From assembly GCA_964372095.1 (NCBI GenBank), contig CAYJPV010000026.1:1-64000 (forward strand): 64,000 nucleotides of DNA, in the 5' to 3' direction. Made by a program: the position numbers and the translations under genes. The notes under the pieces are model-generated. The model did not search any database. It had not been told where the DNA came from and saw nothing but the letters and a program-made list of their open reading frames with translations. Numbering within the stretch: the stretch's first letter is position 1; every line of letters begins with the position of its first letter. Shown in pieces: positions 52,794 through 62,477 of the stretch. This DNA is from CAYJPV01 sp964372095. Its GTDB lineage: Bacteria; Acidobacteriota; Vicinamibacteria; Vicinamibacterales; JAKQTR01.

Positions 52794-52944
52794 GGGGCAA
52801 GGGGCAGGGGGCAAGGGGCAGAAGCAAGAAGCAAGAAGTAAGAAGCAGGAAGCCGGCAGAAAGTAGTCAGTAGTCAGTAGTCAGTAGACAGTAGCACGGC
52901 CGATAGCCGATAGCCGAAAGCCGAAAGCCGAAAGCCGCAAGCCG
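52794..52944. repeat. Longest composite heptamer island, A-D-C-E
   Basis: A-family CAAGGGG/CAGGGGG (52794-52820), D-family GAAGCAA/GAAGTAA (52821-52853), C-family CAGTAGT/CAGTAGA (52860-52894) and E-family CCGATAG then CCGAAAG (52899-52944) follow each other with no unique sequence between them. The array runs up to the stop codon of the ferredoxin-type gene. No gene is present. Confidence 0.93.
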
Positions 52945-53964
52945 CTATTGTGGATGTCCGTAGGCGTCCGCGTTGGGGATCATCTCGCGGTAGACCGAGT
53001 CCAGGACCGGCGTGTGCCAGTGACCGGTCAATTGTGCGTAGCCGACGAGGCCGAAGAACAACACGGCAATGGTAGCGACTACCGCCCAGGTGGGGATAGC
53101 CGGCGAGCGGCCGACCGACAGCCGGAGGGCGCCCTGGGCGGGGCACACGGTCACGCACTCCAGGCAGCCCGTGCACTCGGCCGACTTGACCGTGATGAGG
53201 CGGTCCACCGGCAGGAGCGAGGGGCACGCCCTGGCGCACTTCGCACAGTCGATACACGCGTCCGCGTCGCGCCGGATGCGGGTGGGGCTGACCAGCGCCA
53301 CGAGTCCCAGCAGCGCACCGTACGGGCACAGGTAGCGGCACCACAGGTTCTTCACGAACACCGACCCGACAAGCAGGACGGCGATGACCACGGCCGCCGT
53401 CGTGCCCATGTTGCGGAAGAAGTTCATCATCTTCACGTCGGCGACAAGGCCGTACGGACTCTGGATGAACGCCTTGATCTCGCCCGCCGACATCCCCAGC
53501 ACGGCATAGACGAAGAACCCCATCACGAGGTACTTGAGGCCGCGCAGCGGAATGTCGAGCCACTTGGGGGCCGCGAACGTCCGTCCGAACATCTCGCGCC
53601 CGCCTTGCCACAGCCACTCCGAAATCGTGCCGACCGGGCAGAGCCAGCTGCAGAACGCCTTGCGCGCGAGGAACGTGATCGCCAGGAAGGCGATCAGCAG
53701 GAACATCCCGGCCGCATGAACCTCCGGGACGAGGCCGGTGACCAGGAAGTACTTCAGATTCATCAACGCGGCGATAGGCAGCCAGCCTTCCACGCCGGGC
53801 GGGCGGGGGACCCAGGCCGATTGACCGCCGGTTTCGTAGAACCGGACGAAGAAGTAGAAGCGGGCACCAATCCAGAGGTTGAGCAACAAGAACGCGACTT
53901 GCGCGGTCCGCCGGACGAACTGGGCCTGGTCGGGCTTCCGGCGAATGAACGTCATTGCCGCCAT
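52945..53964 (-). CDS. Membrane 4Fe-4S protein (NapH/MauN/NosR-type polyferredoxin)
   Basis: This 339-residue protein has about five membrane helices and two CxxxCP motifs at helix ends (FCSWLCPVGTISEWLW and WCRYLCPYGALLGL). Two [4Fe-4S] ferredoxin clusters follow in CIDCAKCARACPS and CTGCLECVTVCPAQGALRL, then a last helix near the C-terminus. Relatives pass electrons from the quinone pool across or along the membrane to periplasmic reductases or maturation systems. There is no nap, nos or mau gene nearby, so its partner is unknown. The start at 53964 is supported by TAGGCT 6 nt upstream. Confidence 0.86.
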   Translation of the reverse strand: MAAMTFIRRKPDQAQFVRRTAQVAFLLLNLWIGARFYFFVRFYETGGQSAWVPRPPGVEGWLPIAALMNLKYFLVTGLVPEVHAAGMFLLIAFLAITFLARKAFCSWLCPVGTISEWLWQGGREMFGRTFAAPKWLDIPLRGLKYLVMGFFVYAVLGMSAGEIKAFIQSPYGLVADVKMMNFFRNMGTTAAVVIAVLLVGSVFVKNLWCRYLCPYGALLGLVALVSPTRIRRDADACIDCAKCARACPSLLPVDRLITVKSAECTGCLECVTVCPAQGALRLSVGRSPAIPTWAVVATIAVLFFGLVGYAQLTGHWHTPVLDSVYREMIPNADAYGHPQ

Positions 53965-53970
53965 ATCCAC

Positions 53971-53976
53971 AGCCTA
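53971..53976 (-). promoter_or_regulatory. -10 hexamer TAGGCT, leaderless start at 53964
   Basis: On the minus strand TAGGCT is followed by 6 nt and ATG. A GTG at 53970 begins in between and is a less likely alternative start. Confidence 0.5.
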
Positions 53977-54012
53977 CCGCCCCGCACCCTGCCGGGCCAT
54001 GACGGGCATCAT

Positions 54013-54214
54013 AGGGCAAGGGACAAGGGACAGGGGGTAAGGGGCAAGCTGGGCTCGCGCTTCTTTTCGGTTGTGGCCGGTCGGCCCCGCACAGTACACT
54101 GTCGGAGTACGGCGAGCGGGGCTGAGCCGAAAGGCTGGTGTGCCATCCGTGGGAGGGTGTTGGCGGCAGGTGCTGGTCCGAACCCTTGTCCCTAGCCCCT
54201 TGTCCCTTGCCCCT
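54013..54214. repeat. Two A-family arrays in opposite orientation upstream of parE
   Basis: CAAGGGA/CAGGGGG/CAAGCTG (54017-54048) and CCCTTGT/CCCCTTG (54184-54213) face each other across about 135 bp of unique sequence that includes a TACACT hexamer (54095-54100). The second array ends 11 bp before the parE ATG. No gene is evident between 53977 and 54224. Confidence 0.8.
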
Positions 54215-54224
54215 GCGTTATTGA

Positions 54225-56129
<1,905 letters not shown>

Positions 56130-56201
56130 ACCAGGCCCGTCCGCCGCCTCACGCAGGTGGGCATGCGAGCCGACACCCGTCTCCAGTAAAGGACAGCAAA
56201 C

Positions 56202-57776
56202 GTGACAGAACAATCCGCACTCAAGATCGCCGTGTTCATCGATTTCGACAACATCGAGATCGGCGTCAAGAGCACCATGAACCAGTCGTTCGACGTGGGC
56301 GCGGTGCTGGAAGCCGTGAAAGAACGTGGTGAGGTCATCACCAAGATGGCCTATGGCGACTGGAAACGCACCGGCGACTACAGCCGCATGATGACGCAGC
56401 ACGCGGTGCGCATGGTGCAGCGCAACATGACGCCGGGCGGCGACAAGAACGGCGCCGACATCAACCTGGCGCTCGACGCCCTCGAGATGGCGTTCACCCA
56501 CGCCCACATCAACGCGTTCGTCATTGTCGGCGGCGACAGCGATTTCATCAGCCTGGTCGAGAAACTGAAGCAGTACGACCGGAAGGTGTTCGTCGTGGGC
56601 GGCCGGCAGTTCACGAGCGCCGTGATGCAGAAGAACTGCACCGAGTTCATCGCCTACGAGAACCTGATCCGGCAGCCGAGCCGGCGGCAGCAGGCCGGCC
56701 CGCGCGACCGCAGCGGCACGCCCGCCCCGACGGCCGCCCCGCTGACCACCGCTCCGATCGCGAAGGCGTTCCCGCTGGTCACGCGAGCCCTGCAGGTGAT
56801 GACCGACCGCGAAGTCACGCCGCAGCTCGGCCTGCTCAAGAGCACCCTGCTGCAGCTGGACTCGTCCTTCTCCGAGCGCGACTACGGCGCGTCAAGCTTC
56901 CGCGAGTTCGCCGACAAGCTGGCTGAGTCGGGCCTGGTGACCCTGCGCAGTTCCGGACGCAGCGTGCTGGTGGACCTGCGCGAGTCGGCCGGTGAGGCCG
57001 GCGGCGAGGCGCCGGACGCGCATGTCCATGTGCCGGTTCCCCCACCGGTGCCCGTGCACGCACACGCACACGCACACGTGCAGCCGCCCGTTGCGGAGGT
57101 GCCTGAGTCCGTCCTGCCGCAACCGGACGTCGAGGCCGAGGTGGCGGCGGGCGACGCGGTGTCGCAGGTGTCGTTTGCCGATGGAGTGGCCCTGCTGCGG
57201 AAGGTGCTGGCGACGCCCGGTGCCGTGACGCGCTGGCCGATGTACATCCGGAACGTGAAGCAGATTCTTCGCGGCGCCGAGCCGACCTTCGACGAGCGGC
57301 GCTACGGCAACCTCGTGGAATTGCTGCGGGCCGTGCAGCGGGAAGGCCTGGTCCGCCTGGATCGTGACCGCCAGGGCGTGATGCGGGTGTTCCAGGGGTT
57401 GCAGTTGCGCACCGTGCCCGCGCAGGAACTCGGACTGCCGGTTGAGGATCCGGCTCTCGAACACGAAGCCGCGATGGCGTCGCGTTACCGGGCTATGGAG
57501 TCGGCTGACACCCACGCCGAGCCGGCAGAGACCAGTGACGTGAGCCCCGCGAGCGAGGAGCCCGAGGCGGAGCCGACGGCGAGCGAGAACGCCGCCGACG
57601 CCGCCACCGAACAGCCCGAGGCCGAGGCGGAGCCGCCGGCCCCGAAACCACGCCGGCGCCGGAAGGCGGCCGGCGAGGTTGCCCCTGCGACAGCCCCCGA
57701 GACCGCGCCGCCTGCCCGCAAGCCGCGGGCGAAGGCCGCAACGACCCGCAAACGAAAGGACAAGGTATCAGAATGA
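56202..57776 (+). CDS. NYN-domain protein with two LOTUS/OST-HTH domains
   Basis: This 524-residue protein has an N-terminal NYN (PIN-like) nuclease domain with the acidic residues in VFIDFDNIEIG, KNGADINLALDALEM and IVGGDSDFISLVEKL (about 10-160). A first LOTUS/OST-HTH domain (about 185-265), a His/Val/Pro linker, a second LOTUS domain (about 325-405) and an acidic then Lys/Arg/Ala-rich tail follow. NYN-LOTUS proteins are thought to bind and cut RNA; LOTUS domains bind RNA or G-quadruplexes in other systems. The GTG start has AAAGGAC upstream. Its stop overlaps the FKBP start. The His-rich linker is coded by a CACACG microsatellite (57054-57080). Confidence 0.87.
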   Translation: MTEQSALKIAVFIDFDNIEIGVKSTMNQSFDVGAVLEAVKERGEVITKMAYGDWKRTGDYSRMMTQHAVRMVQRNMTPGGDKNGADINLALDALEMAFTHAHINAFVIVGGDSDFISLVEKLKQYDRKVFVVGGRQFTSAVMQKNCTEFIAYENLIRQPSRRQQAGPRDRSGTPAPTAAPLTTAPIAKAFPLVTRALQVMTDREVTPQLGLLKSTLLQLDSSFSERDYGASSFREFADKLAESGLVTLRSSGRSVLVDLRESAGEAGGEAPDAHVHVPVPPPVPVHAHAHAHVQPPVAEVPESVLPQPDVEAEVAAGDAVSQVSFADGVALLRKVLATPGAVTRWPMYIRNVKQILRGAEPTFDERRYGNLVELLRAVQREGLVRLDRDRQGVMRVFQGLQLRTVPAQELGLPVEDPALEHEAAMASRYRAMESADTHAEPAETSDVSPASEEPEAEPTASENAADAATEQPEAEAEPPAPKPRRRRKAAGEVAPATAPETAPPARKPRAKAATTRKRKDKVSE

Positions 57777-58630
57777 CGCGTCTCAACTCCCGGCTGCTCG
57801 GCGTCTCGCTGGCGGCGATCGTACTGTTGTCGTGGAACGCCCCGGCGACGCTGGCGCAGCAGGCGCCGGCCAAGCCCCAGTTCGAGGTGCCGAAGCTGGC
57901 CAGGCCGCTTCCCGCTCCTGCAGATGTGAACGCCGCGCCCGCCGATGCCGAGAAGACGGCCAGCGGGCTGGCGACGAAGGTGGTTACGGCCGGGTCGGGC
58001 CAGAAGAAGCCCGCGGGGACCGACGAAGTGGCCGTGCACTATACAGGCTGGACGACCGACGGTGTGATGTTCGATAGTTCGTACGCGCGTGGGCGCGCCA
58101 GCCGGTTCATCCTCAATCGGGTGATCCCGGGTTGGGGCGAGACCGTGCAGATGATGGTGGTCGGCGAGAAACGCCGCGCGTGGATTCCCGAAGCCCTCGC
58201 GTACCAGGGCCGTGCCGACCGTCCGAAGGGCATGCTCGTGTTCGATATCGAGCTCATGGACTTCACTGAAATGCCGGTGGTGCCGCCCGACGTGGCGGCG
58301 GTTCCGGCCGACGCCGTGAAGACGCGGTCGGGACTGGCGTCCAAGGTGCTGAAGGCCGGGACGGGCACCAAGAAGCCGGCCAGGTTCAATACGGTGACCG
58401 TGCACTACTCGGGCTGGACGACGGACGGCAAGATGTTCGACAGTTCCGTCGTGCGCGGCGAGCCGTCCAGCTTCCCGCTGGATCAGGTGATTGCCGGCTG
58501 GACGGAAGGCATGCAGCTGATGGTGGTGGGCGAGAAACGCCGGTTCTGGATTCCCGAGAACCTGGCGTACGAAGGCCGCGATCCGAAGGGCATGCTCGTG
58601 TTCGACGTCGAGTTGTTCGACATCAAGTAG
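57773..58630 (+). CDS. Secreted tandem FKBP-type peptidyl-prolyl isomerase
   Basis: This 285-residue exported protein has a signal peptide (LGVSLAAIVLLSWNAPATLAQ) and two FKBP domains (about 65-165 and 185-285). Each has VHYTGWTTDGVMFDSS or VHYSGWTTDGKMFDSS and ends with GMLVFDIELMDF or GMLVFDVELFDI. The aromatic pocket residues (Y, F, D, W of PGWGE/AGWTE) are retained in both, so both could be active. It would fold proline-containing proteins in the periplasm. The ATG overlaps the stop of the NYN-LOTUS gene, which implies coupled translation of a nuclease-like cytosolic protein and an exported chaperone; the reason is unclear. Confidence 0.92.
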   Translation: MTRLNSRLLGVSLAAIVLLSWNAPATLAQQAPAKPQFEVPKLARPLPAPADVNAAPADAEKTASGLATKVVTAGSGQKKPAGTDEVAVHYTGWTTDGVMFDSSYARGRASRFILNRVIPGWGETVQMMVVGEKRRAWIPEALAYQGRADRPKGMLVFDIELMDFTEMPVVPPDVAAVPADAVKTRSGLASKVLKAGTGTKKPARFNTVTVHYSGWTTDGKMFDSSVVRGEPSSFPLDQVIAGWTEGMQLMVVGEKRRFWIPENLAYEGRDPKGMLVFDVELFDIK

Positions 58631-58646
58631 GTGTACGTCTCGAAGT

Positions 58647-58670
58647 GGGGTCCGGCTTTAGCCGGACCCC
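58647..58670. repeat. Perfect palindromic repeat after the FKBP gene
   Basis: GGGGTCCGGCT pairs with AGCCGGACCCC (11 bp) around TT, followed by GTTGTTG. It may act as a terminator. Its reverse strand reads VRLKPDPT, matching the element at 39960-39977. Confidence 0.7.
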
Positions 58671-58703
58671 GTTGTTGCAGCCGGACCCGTTTCCGTGACG
58701 CCC

Positions 58704-59426
58704 ATGGCCAACGATTTCTACAAGTGGTTCTCGGAGCGCAAGCTGACGAAGTTCGGCGGCGCGCGGCGCCTGCGGATCGAGCGCAGCCGCCTGGCGGTGC
58801 TGGCGCAGCACGCCGCGCCCGGGGGCGACCTGATCGAGGTCGGGCCCGGCGTCGGCACTCTGGTGGACCCGATCCGCGCCATGGGGTGGCGTTACCGGGC
58901 CATCGAGGCGAGCCCGAGCCTGGCGGCCTCACTGCGCGACCGCGGCGTGGAGGTGACCGAAGCCTGGGTGCCGCCGTTCCCGGTGCCCGACGCTTGCTGT
59001 GACGTGCTCTACGCCGACCAGGTGCTGGAGCACATGAGCGGCATCGATGGTGCCCGGGCTTTCGTCTCGGAGGCTCTTCGCGTGCTTCGCCCCGGCGGCA
59101 TCGTCTTCATCGTCGTGCCGGACTACCTGAAGGAGAAGACGTTCTTCTGGGACGTCGACTACACGCACAACTTCGTGACGACGGAGCGGCGGGTGCGGCA
59201 CCTGCTCGGCGACCACGGTTTTGCGGTGGAGCGCGTCGTCCGGAGCATCGGTGCGAGTACGGGCGTCGCGCGGGACCTGCTTGCCGGGCTGTCGATGTTG
59301 GCGAACCTGCCCGGCCTGGAACCGCTGTCGCGCTACACGAAGACGGAAGACGTGCTGTTCCGGATTCGGAAAAACTTCTTCGAGACTCTGACCTTCGTGG
59401 GGCGCAAGCCCGGCGGCCGCGTATGA
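58704..59426 (+). CDS. SAM-dependent methyltransferase (Methyltransf_11 type)
   Basis: This 240-residue class I methyltransferase has motif I LIEVGPGVGTLVDPIRAM, an acidic motif II (RAIEASPSL), motif post-I DVLYADQVLEHM and the loop GGIVFIVVPDYL. The C-terminal part (about 165-240) carries VERVVRSIGASTGVARDLLAGLSML. Such enzymes usually modify sugars or lipids. It is the first of four same-strand genes (methyltransferase, flippase-like, CmcI, radical SAM) suggesting a common pathway. The ATG at 58704 is preferred; a GTG at 58695 in frame is possible. No ribosome site is clear. Confidence 0.85.
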   Translation: MANDFYKWFSERKLTKFGGARRLRIERSRLAVLAQHAAPGGDLIEVGPGVGTLVDPIRAMGWRYRAIEASPSLAASLRDRGVEVTEAWVPPFPVPDACCDVLYADQVLEHMSGIDGARAFVSEALRVLRPGGIVFIVVPDYLKEKTFFWDVDYTHNFVTTERRVRHLLGDHGFAVERVVRSIGASTGVARDLLAGLSMLANLPGLEPLSRYTKTEDVLFRIRKNFFETLTFVGRKPGGRV

Positions 59427-59486
59427 CGGCCTCGCGCGAATCGGCGGGCGCCGCCCGCCGGCACGAGTGACCCGGAGCCTCCGTTG

Positions 59487-60437
59487 ATGCCGGTGTGGAT
59501 CCGCGCGGGACTGACGCTGGCGGCGCTGGCCTATCTCATCCGGCAGGCGGGCGGGCAGGCCACGCTGGAGGCTGCGGCGCGTCTCGACGGCCGGTCCCTG
59601 CTGGTCATCGCGATGCTGACCGCGGCCGATCGGGCGATCATGGTGTGGCGGTGGATTCTGCTGGTGCGCGCGACTGGCGTGCGGCTGCCCTGGGCCCACG
59701 GCGTGCGTCTCTATCTCGAGTCGTCGTTCGTCGGCAGCCTGGCTCCCGCGGGGGTGGGGGGGGACGTGGCCCGGGCCTGGCAACTGGGCCGCCAGACATC
59801 ACGGGGCGCCGACGTCGTGGCGGCCGGCGTGGTGGATCGCTGGCTGGGGTTGACGTCGGTCATCCTCCTGGGCATCTACGGCCTGGCCAACTGGACGCGG
59901 ACCGTGGACTGGCGCGTATCGGCGCTGACGTACGGGTTCCTGGGACTGGCGCTGGCCGGGTCGGTGCTCGGCCTGTGGGCCGATCGGGTCCTCGGGATGC
60001 TGGTGCCGCAGACATGGCTGGCGCGCAAGCCCTGGACGGTCCTGACGCGCCTCGCCGAGGCGGTGTCGGTCTACCGGCGCGCGTGGCGGACGCTGGCCTG
60101 GGTCAGCGTATTGTCGCTGGCGGTACAGGTGCTGCGCGTGGTGCTCGCCTGGGTCATCGGGCGCGGGATGGGCATCGACGTGGGGCTGTCGTACTATCTG
60201 GTGTTCATGCCCATCGGCATCATCCTGATCCTGCTGCCGATCTCGCTCGGCGGGTTCGGTCCGGCGCAAGGCGGCATCGTATGGATGATGCGCCCGCTCG
60301 GCGTGCCCGACGCGTTGTCGTTCGCGATGTCGACGGTGTTCATCCTCGCCGGGTTCGTCGCGAACCTGCCCGGTGCCCTGCTGTTGTTGACCCGCCGGCC
60401 CGTTGCGGAGCCGGCCCATCGAGAGAACGGACCATGA
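59487..60437 (+). CDS. Lysylphosphatidylglycerol-synthase-type flippase-like membrane protein (UPF0104)
   Basis: This 316-residue protein has about eight membrane helices. It shows the AglD/LPG_synthase_TM signatures: LVRATGVRLPWAHGVRLYLESSFVGSLAPAGVGGDVARAWQL near residue 60-100, and PIGIILILLPISLGGFGPAQGGIVWMM near 245-270. It lacks the soluble aminoacyl-transferase domain of MprF. The family moves or presents lipid-linked molecules across the membrane. CGGAG lies 9 nt before the ATG. Its stop overlaps the CmcI gene start (ATGA), so the two products are probably made together. Confidence 0.87.
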   Translation: MPVWIRAGLTLAALAYLIRQAGGQATLEAAARLDGRSLLVIAMLTAADRAIMVWRWILLVRATGVRLPWAHGVRLYLESSFVGSLAPAGVGGDVARAWQLGRQTSRGADVVAAGVVDRWLGLTSVILLGIYGLANWTRTVDWRVSALTYGFLGLALAGSVLGLWADRVLGMLVPQTWLARKPWTVLTRLAEAVSVYRRAWRTLAWVSVLSLAVQVLRVVLAWVIGRGMGIDVGLSYYLVFMPIGIILILLPISLGGFGPAQGGIVWMMRPLGVPDALSFAMSTVFILAGFVANLPGALLLLTRRPVAEPAHRENGP

Positions 60438-61159
60438 GCGGATTCGCGTCCCTTCGGCGAGCAGCCCTGCACGAGATCAAGACCTTGCGTGGCGCGATCT
60501 ACCGCCGGTTGTCCCAATCGCGCGAGCAGGAACAGAACCTGGTGACCGCGTTCCACCGCCTCTACTTTGATGCCCGGGCGTTCAACATGACGTGGCGGAA
60601 CACCTACTGGATGGGGACCGCCATCCTGAAGTGCCCCCTGGACCTGTGGCTCTACCAGGAGATTCTCCACACCGTCCGCCCGGCCGTCGTGATCGAGACC
60701 GGGACGGCGTTCGGCGGCAGTGCCCACTTCCTGGGGTCGATGCTCGACATCGTGGGGCACGGCCGCGTGGTGACGATCGACATCGAGGAGCGGCCGGGGC
60801 GTCCCGCCCATCCCCGCGTGACCTATGTCACCGGTTCGTCCACCGACCCCGCCATCGTTACGCAGGTGGCGGATCTGGTGGGCGGGGCCTCACCGGTCCT
60901 GGTGTTGCTGGACTCCGATCACGCGAAAGACCACGTCCTGCGCGAACTCGAGTGTTACGCGCCGATGGTGTCACGGGGCAGCTATCTGATCGTCGAGGAC
61001 ACGAACCTGAACGGACACCCGGTCGACCCGGAGTTCGGGCCCGGTCCGATGGAGGCGATCGAGGCGTTCCTGCCGTCGCACCCGGAGTTCGAACACGATT
61101 CGGCCATGGACAAGTTCTTCCTGACCTTCAACCCGAAGGGTTACCTGAAGCGCCGGTGA
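60434..61159 (+). CDS. Cephalosporin-hydroxylase (CmcI) family protein
   Basis: This 241-residue protein of the CmcI family has a Rossmann fold with VVIETGTAFGGSAHFLGSML (SAM motif), VVTIDIEERPGRPAHPRVTYVTGSSTD and VLLDSDHAKDHVLRELECYAPMVSRGSYLIVEDT, which carries the metal-binding D-x-D-H of the family. CmcI relatives outside antibiotic clusters are O-methyltransferases acting on sugars such as rhamnose. The YWMGTAILKCPLDLWLYQEI segment is also typical. It overlaps the flippase-like gene by 4 bp and is followed by a hairpin. Methylation of a lipid-linked sugar before or after export is a plausible job. Confidence 0.87.
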   Translation: MSGFASLRRAALHEIKTLRGAIYRRLSQSREQEQNLVTAFHRLYFDARAFNMTWRNTYWMGTAILKCPLDLWLYQEILHTVRPAVVIETGTAFGGSAHFLGSMLDIVGHGRVVTIDIEERPGRPAHPRVTYVTGSSTDPAIVTQVADLVGGASPVLVLLDSDHAKDHVLRELECYAPMVSRGSYLIVEDTNLNGHPVDPEFGPGPMEAIEAFLPSHPEFEHDSAMDKFFLTFNPKGYLKRR

Positions 61160-61165
61160 TCGTGC

Positions 61166-61188
61166 GCGGGTGCCGACGCGGCGCCCGC
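61166..61188 (+). terminator. Hairpin after the CmcI gene
   Basis: GCGGGTGCC pairs with GGCGCCCGC (one G-U pair) over a 5-nt loop, 6 bp after the stop codon. There is no T tract. Confidence 0.4.
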
Positions 61189-61227
61189 CCTTGCGCGGGG
61201 TGGCGGAAACCGGCAACATAGAACGAC

Positions 61228-62373
61228 ATGGCACAGACGTACGCTGCGAAATATCTCGCGAAGGCCGCGTTGAGCGCCCCGCGGGACTTGGTCAATAGCT
61301 ATCTCGCGACGATTCGCCCCATCCACCCGACAGTCCTGATTTTCAACTGTACGTGGGTGTGCGACGCCAAGTGCGAGATGTGCAGCAACTGGAAACGCGG
61401 TGATCGTAAGCTCGACATGACGCTCGAGCAAATCGATCGGTGTTTCCAGTCCGACTTCTGGAAGAACATCGAAATCGCCAACGTCTCGGGCGGTGAGCCG
61501 ACGACCCGCAACGACCTCGTCGACATCTGCGAGTTGATGATCAACCGGATGCCGCGCCTGCGGAAGTTCGGGATCAACACGACCGGCCTGACGCCGCACC
61601 GGGCGATCCCGATGATCGAGAAGATCGCCGCGGCGTGCCAGCGCCGGGGCGTCATCTTCAGCACCCGCGTGTCGATCGACGGCGTGGGCGAGATGCACAA
61701 CCTGGTGCGGAACGTGAAGCGCGGCTTCGACAAGGCGAACGAGACGATCCAGGCGATGCGGGAGATGCAGAGCCGGTACTCGTTCAACTACGGTGTCTCG
61801 ACGACGATCTTCTCGATGAACCTCAAGGATGCCGAGAACATCCTGGCGTGGGCGCGCAAAGAGAAGCTGGACATCGTGTTCAACATGATCCGCTTCACCG
61901 AGCCGATGCTCGGCAACACCGGCCTGGAAACGACCCAGAAACCCGTCGGCCTGGAAGAAGAGCAGATGCGCCAGTTTTTCCTGGACCGTGTCCGGGTGGA
62001 CCCCCTGATGGACGGGCAGAACTACATCTACATGCACTACGCGGACATGATCGCGAACGGCTACCACCGGCTGGCCCCGTGCCCGTTCCAGTCCCAGGGC
62101 ATCATGCTGAATCCCGACGGCGGCCTGTTTTTCTGCGAGAACAGCGACGCCATCGGCAACGTGGTCCAGACCGATCCCGGCGAGTTGTACTTCGGGAAGG
62201 CCAGCCAGGCGCACCGCGACGAGGTGCGGGACAAGAAGTGCCCGACCTGTCTCAGCCCCTGCCAGATGAACGTGGCGGCGGTGAAACAGGTGGTGCCGTA
62301 CGTCAAGTTCCTTGGGCGGGCCATGAACGAGAAGCGCAAGGGGAAGAGCGGGACGACAGCGCCGTCAAAGTAG
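61228..62373 (+). CDS. Radical SAM protein with SPASM-like C-terminus
   Basis: This 381-residue enzyme has the radical SAM cluster motif CDAKCEMC (about residues 45-52), the GGEPTTRNDL SAM-binding motif and IDGVGEMHN. C-terminal cysteines in APCPFQSQGIMLNPDGGLFFCENS and KKCPTCLSPC probably ligate one or two extra clusters, as in SPASM or twitch domains. There is no peptide-precursor gene beside it, so it is more likely to act on a lipid, glycan or tRNA-like substrate with the methyltransferase/CmcI/flippase genes upstream, as in other surface-polymer clusters. A promoter is not obvious. Confidence 0.88.
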   Translation: MAQTYAAKYLAKAALSAPRDLVNSYLATIRPIHPTVLIFNCTWVCDAKCEMCSNWKRGDRKLDMTLEQIDRCFQSDFWKNIEIANVSGGEPTTRNDLVDICELMINRMPRLRKFGINTTGLTPHRAIPMIEKIAAACQRRGVIFSTRVSIDGVGEMHNLVRNVKRGFDKANETIQAMREMQSRYSFNYGVSTTIFSMNLKDAENILAWARKEKLDIVFNMIRFTEPMLGNTGLETTQKPVGLEEEQMRQFFLDRVRVDPLMDGQNYIYMHYADMIANGYHRLAPCPFQSQGIMLNPDGGLFFCENSDAIGNVVQTDPGELYFGKASQAHRDEVRDKKCPTCLSPCQMNVAAVKQVVPYVKFLGRAMNEKRKGKSGTTAPSK

Positions 62374-62412
62374 ACCCTGCGCCCGGCGGGCGCCTGGCGG
62401 GTTGCGGGTACA

Positions 62413-62452
62413 CGACAAAGGGCCGGGTTCTCTGGAACCCGGCCCTTTGTCG
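62413..62452. terminator. Bidirectional terminator with an 18-bp perfect stem
   Basis: Half-stem CGACAAAGGGCCGGGTTC (62413-62430) is exactly complementary to 62435-62452 around the loop TCTG. It sits between convergent genes (stops at 62373 and 62478). The A-rich/T-rich base of the stem gives a short T tract on both strands. Confidence 0.8.
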
Positions 62453-62477
62453 TCGTAGAGGAGTTGCGCCGCCGTCC

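Noticed and set aside
52794..52944. Possible CRISPR array because of evenly spaced short repeats.
   Set aside because: Units are 7 nt and contiguous with no unique spacers, several word families are mixed, and no cas gene is present.
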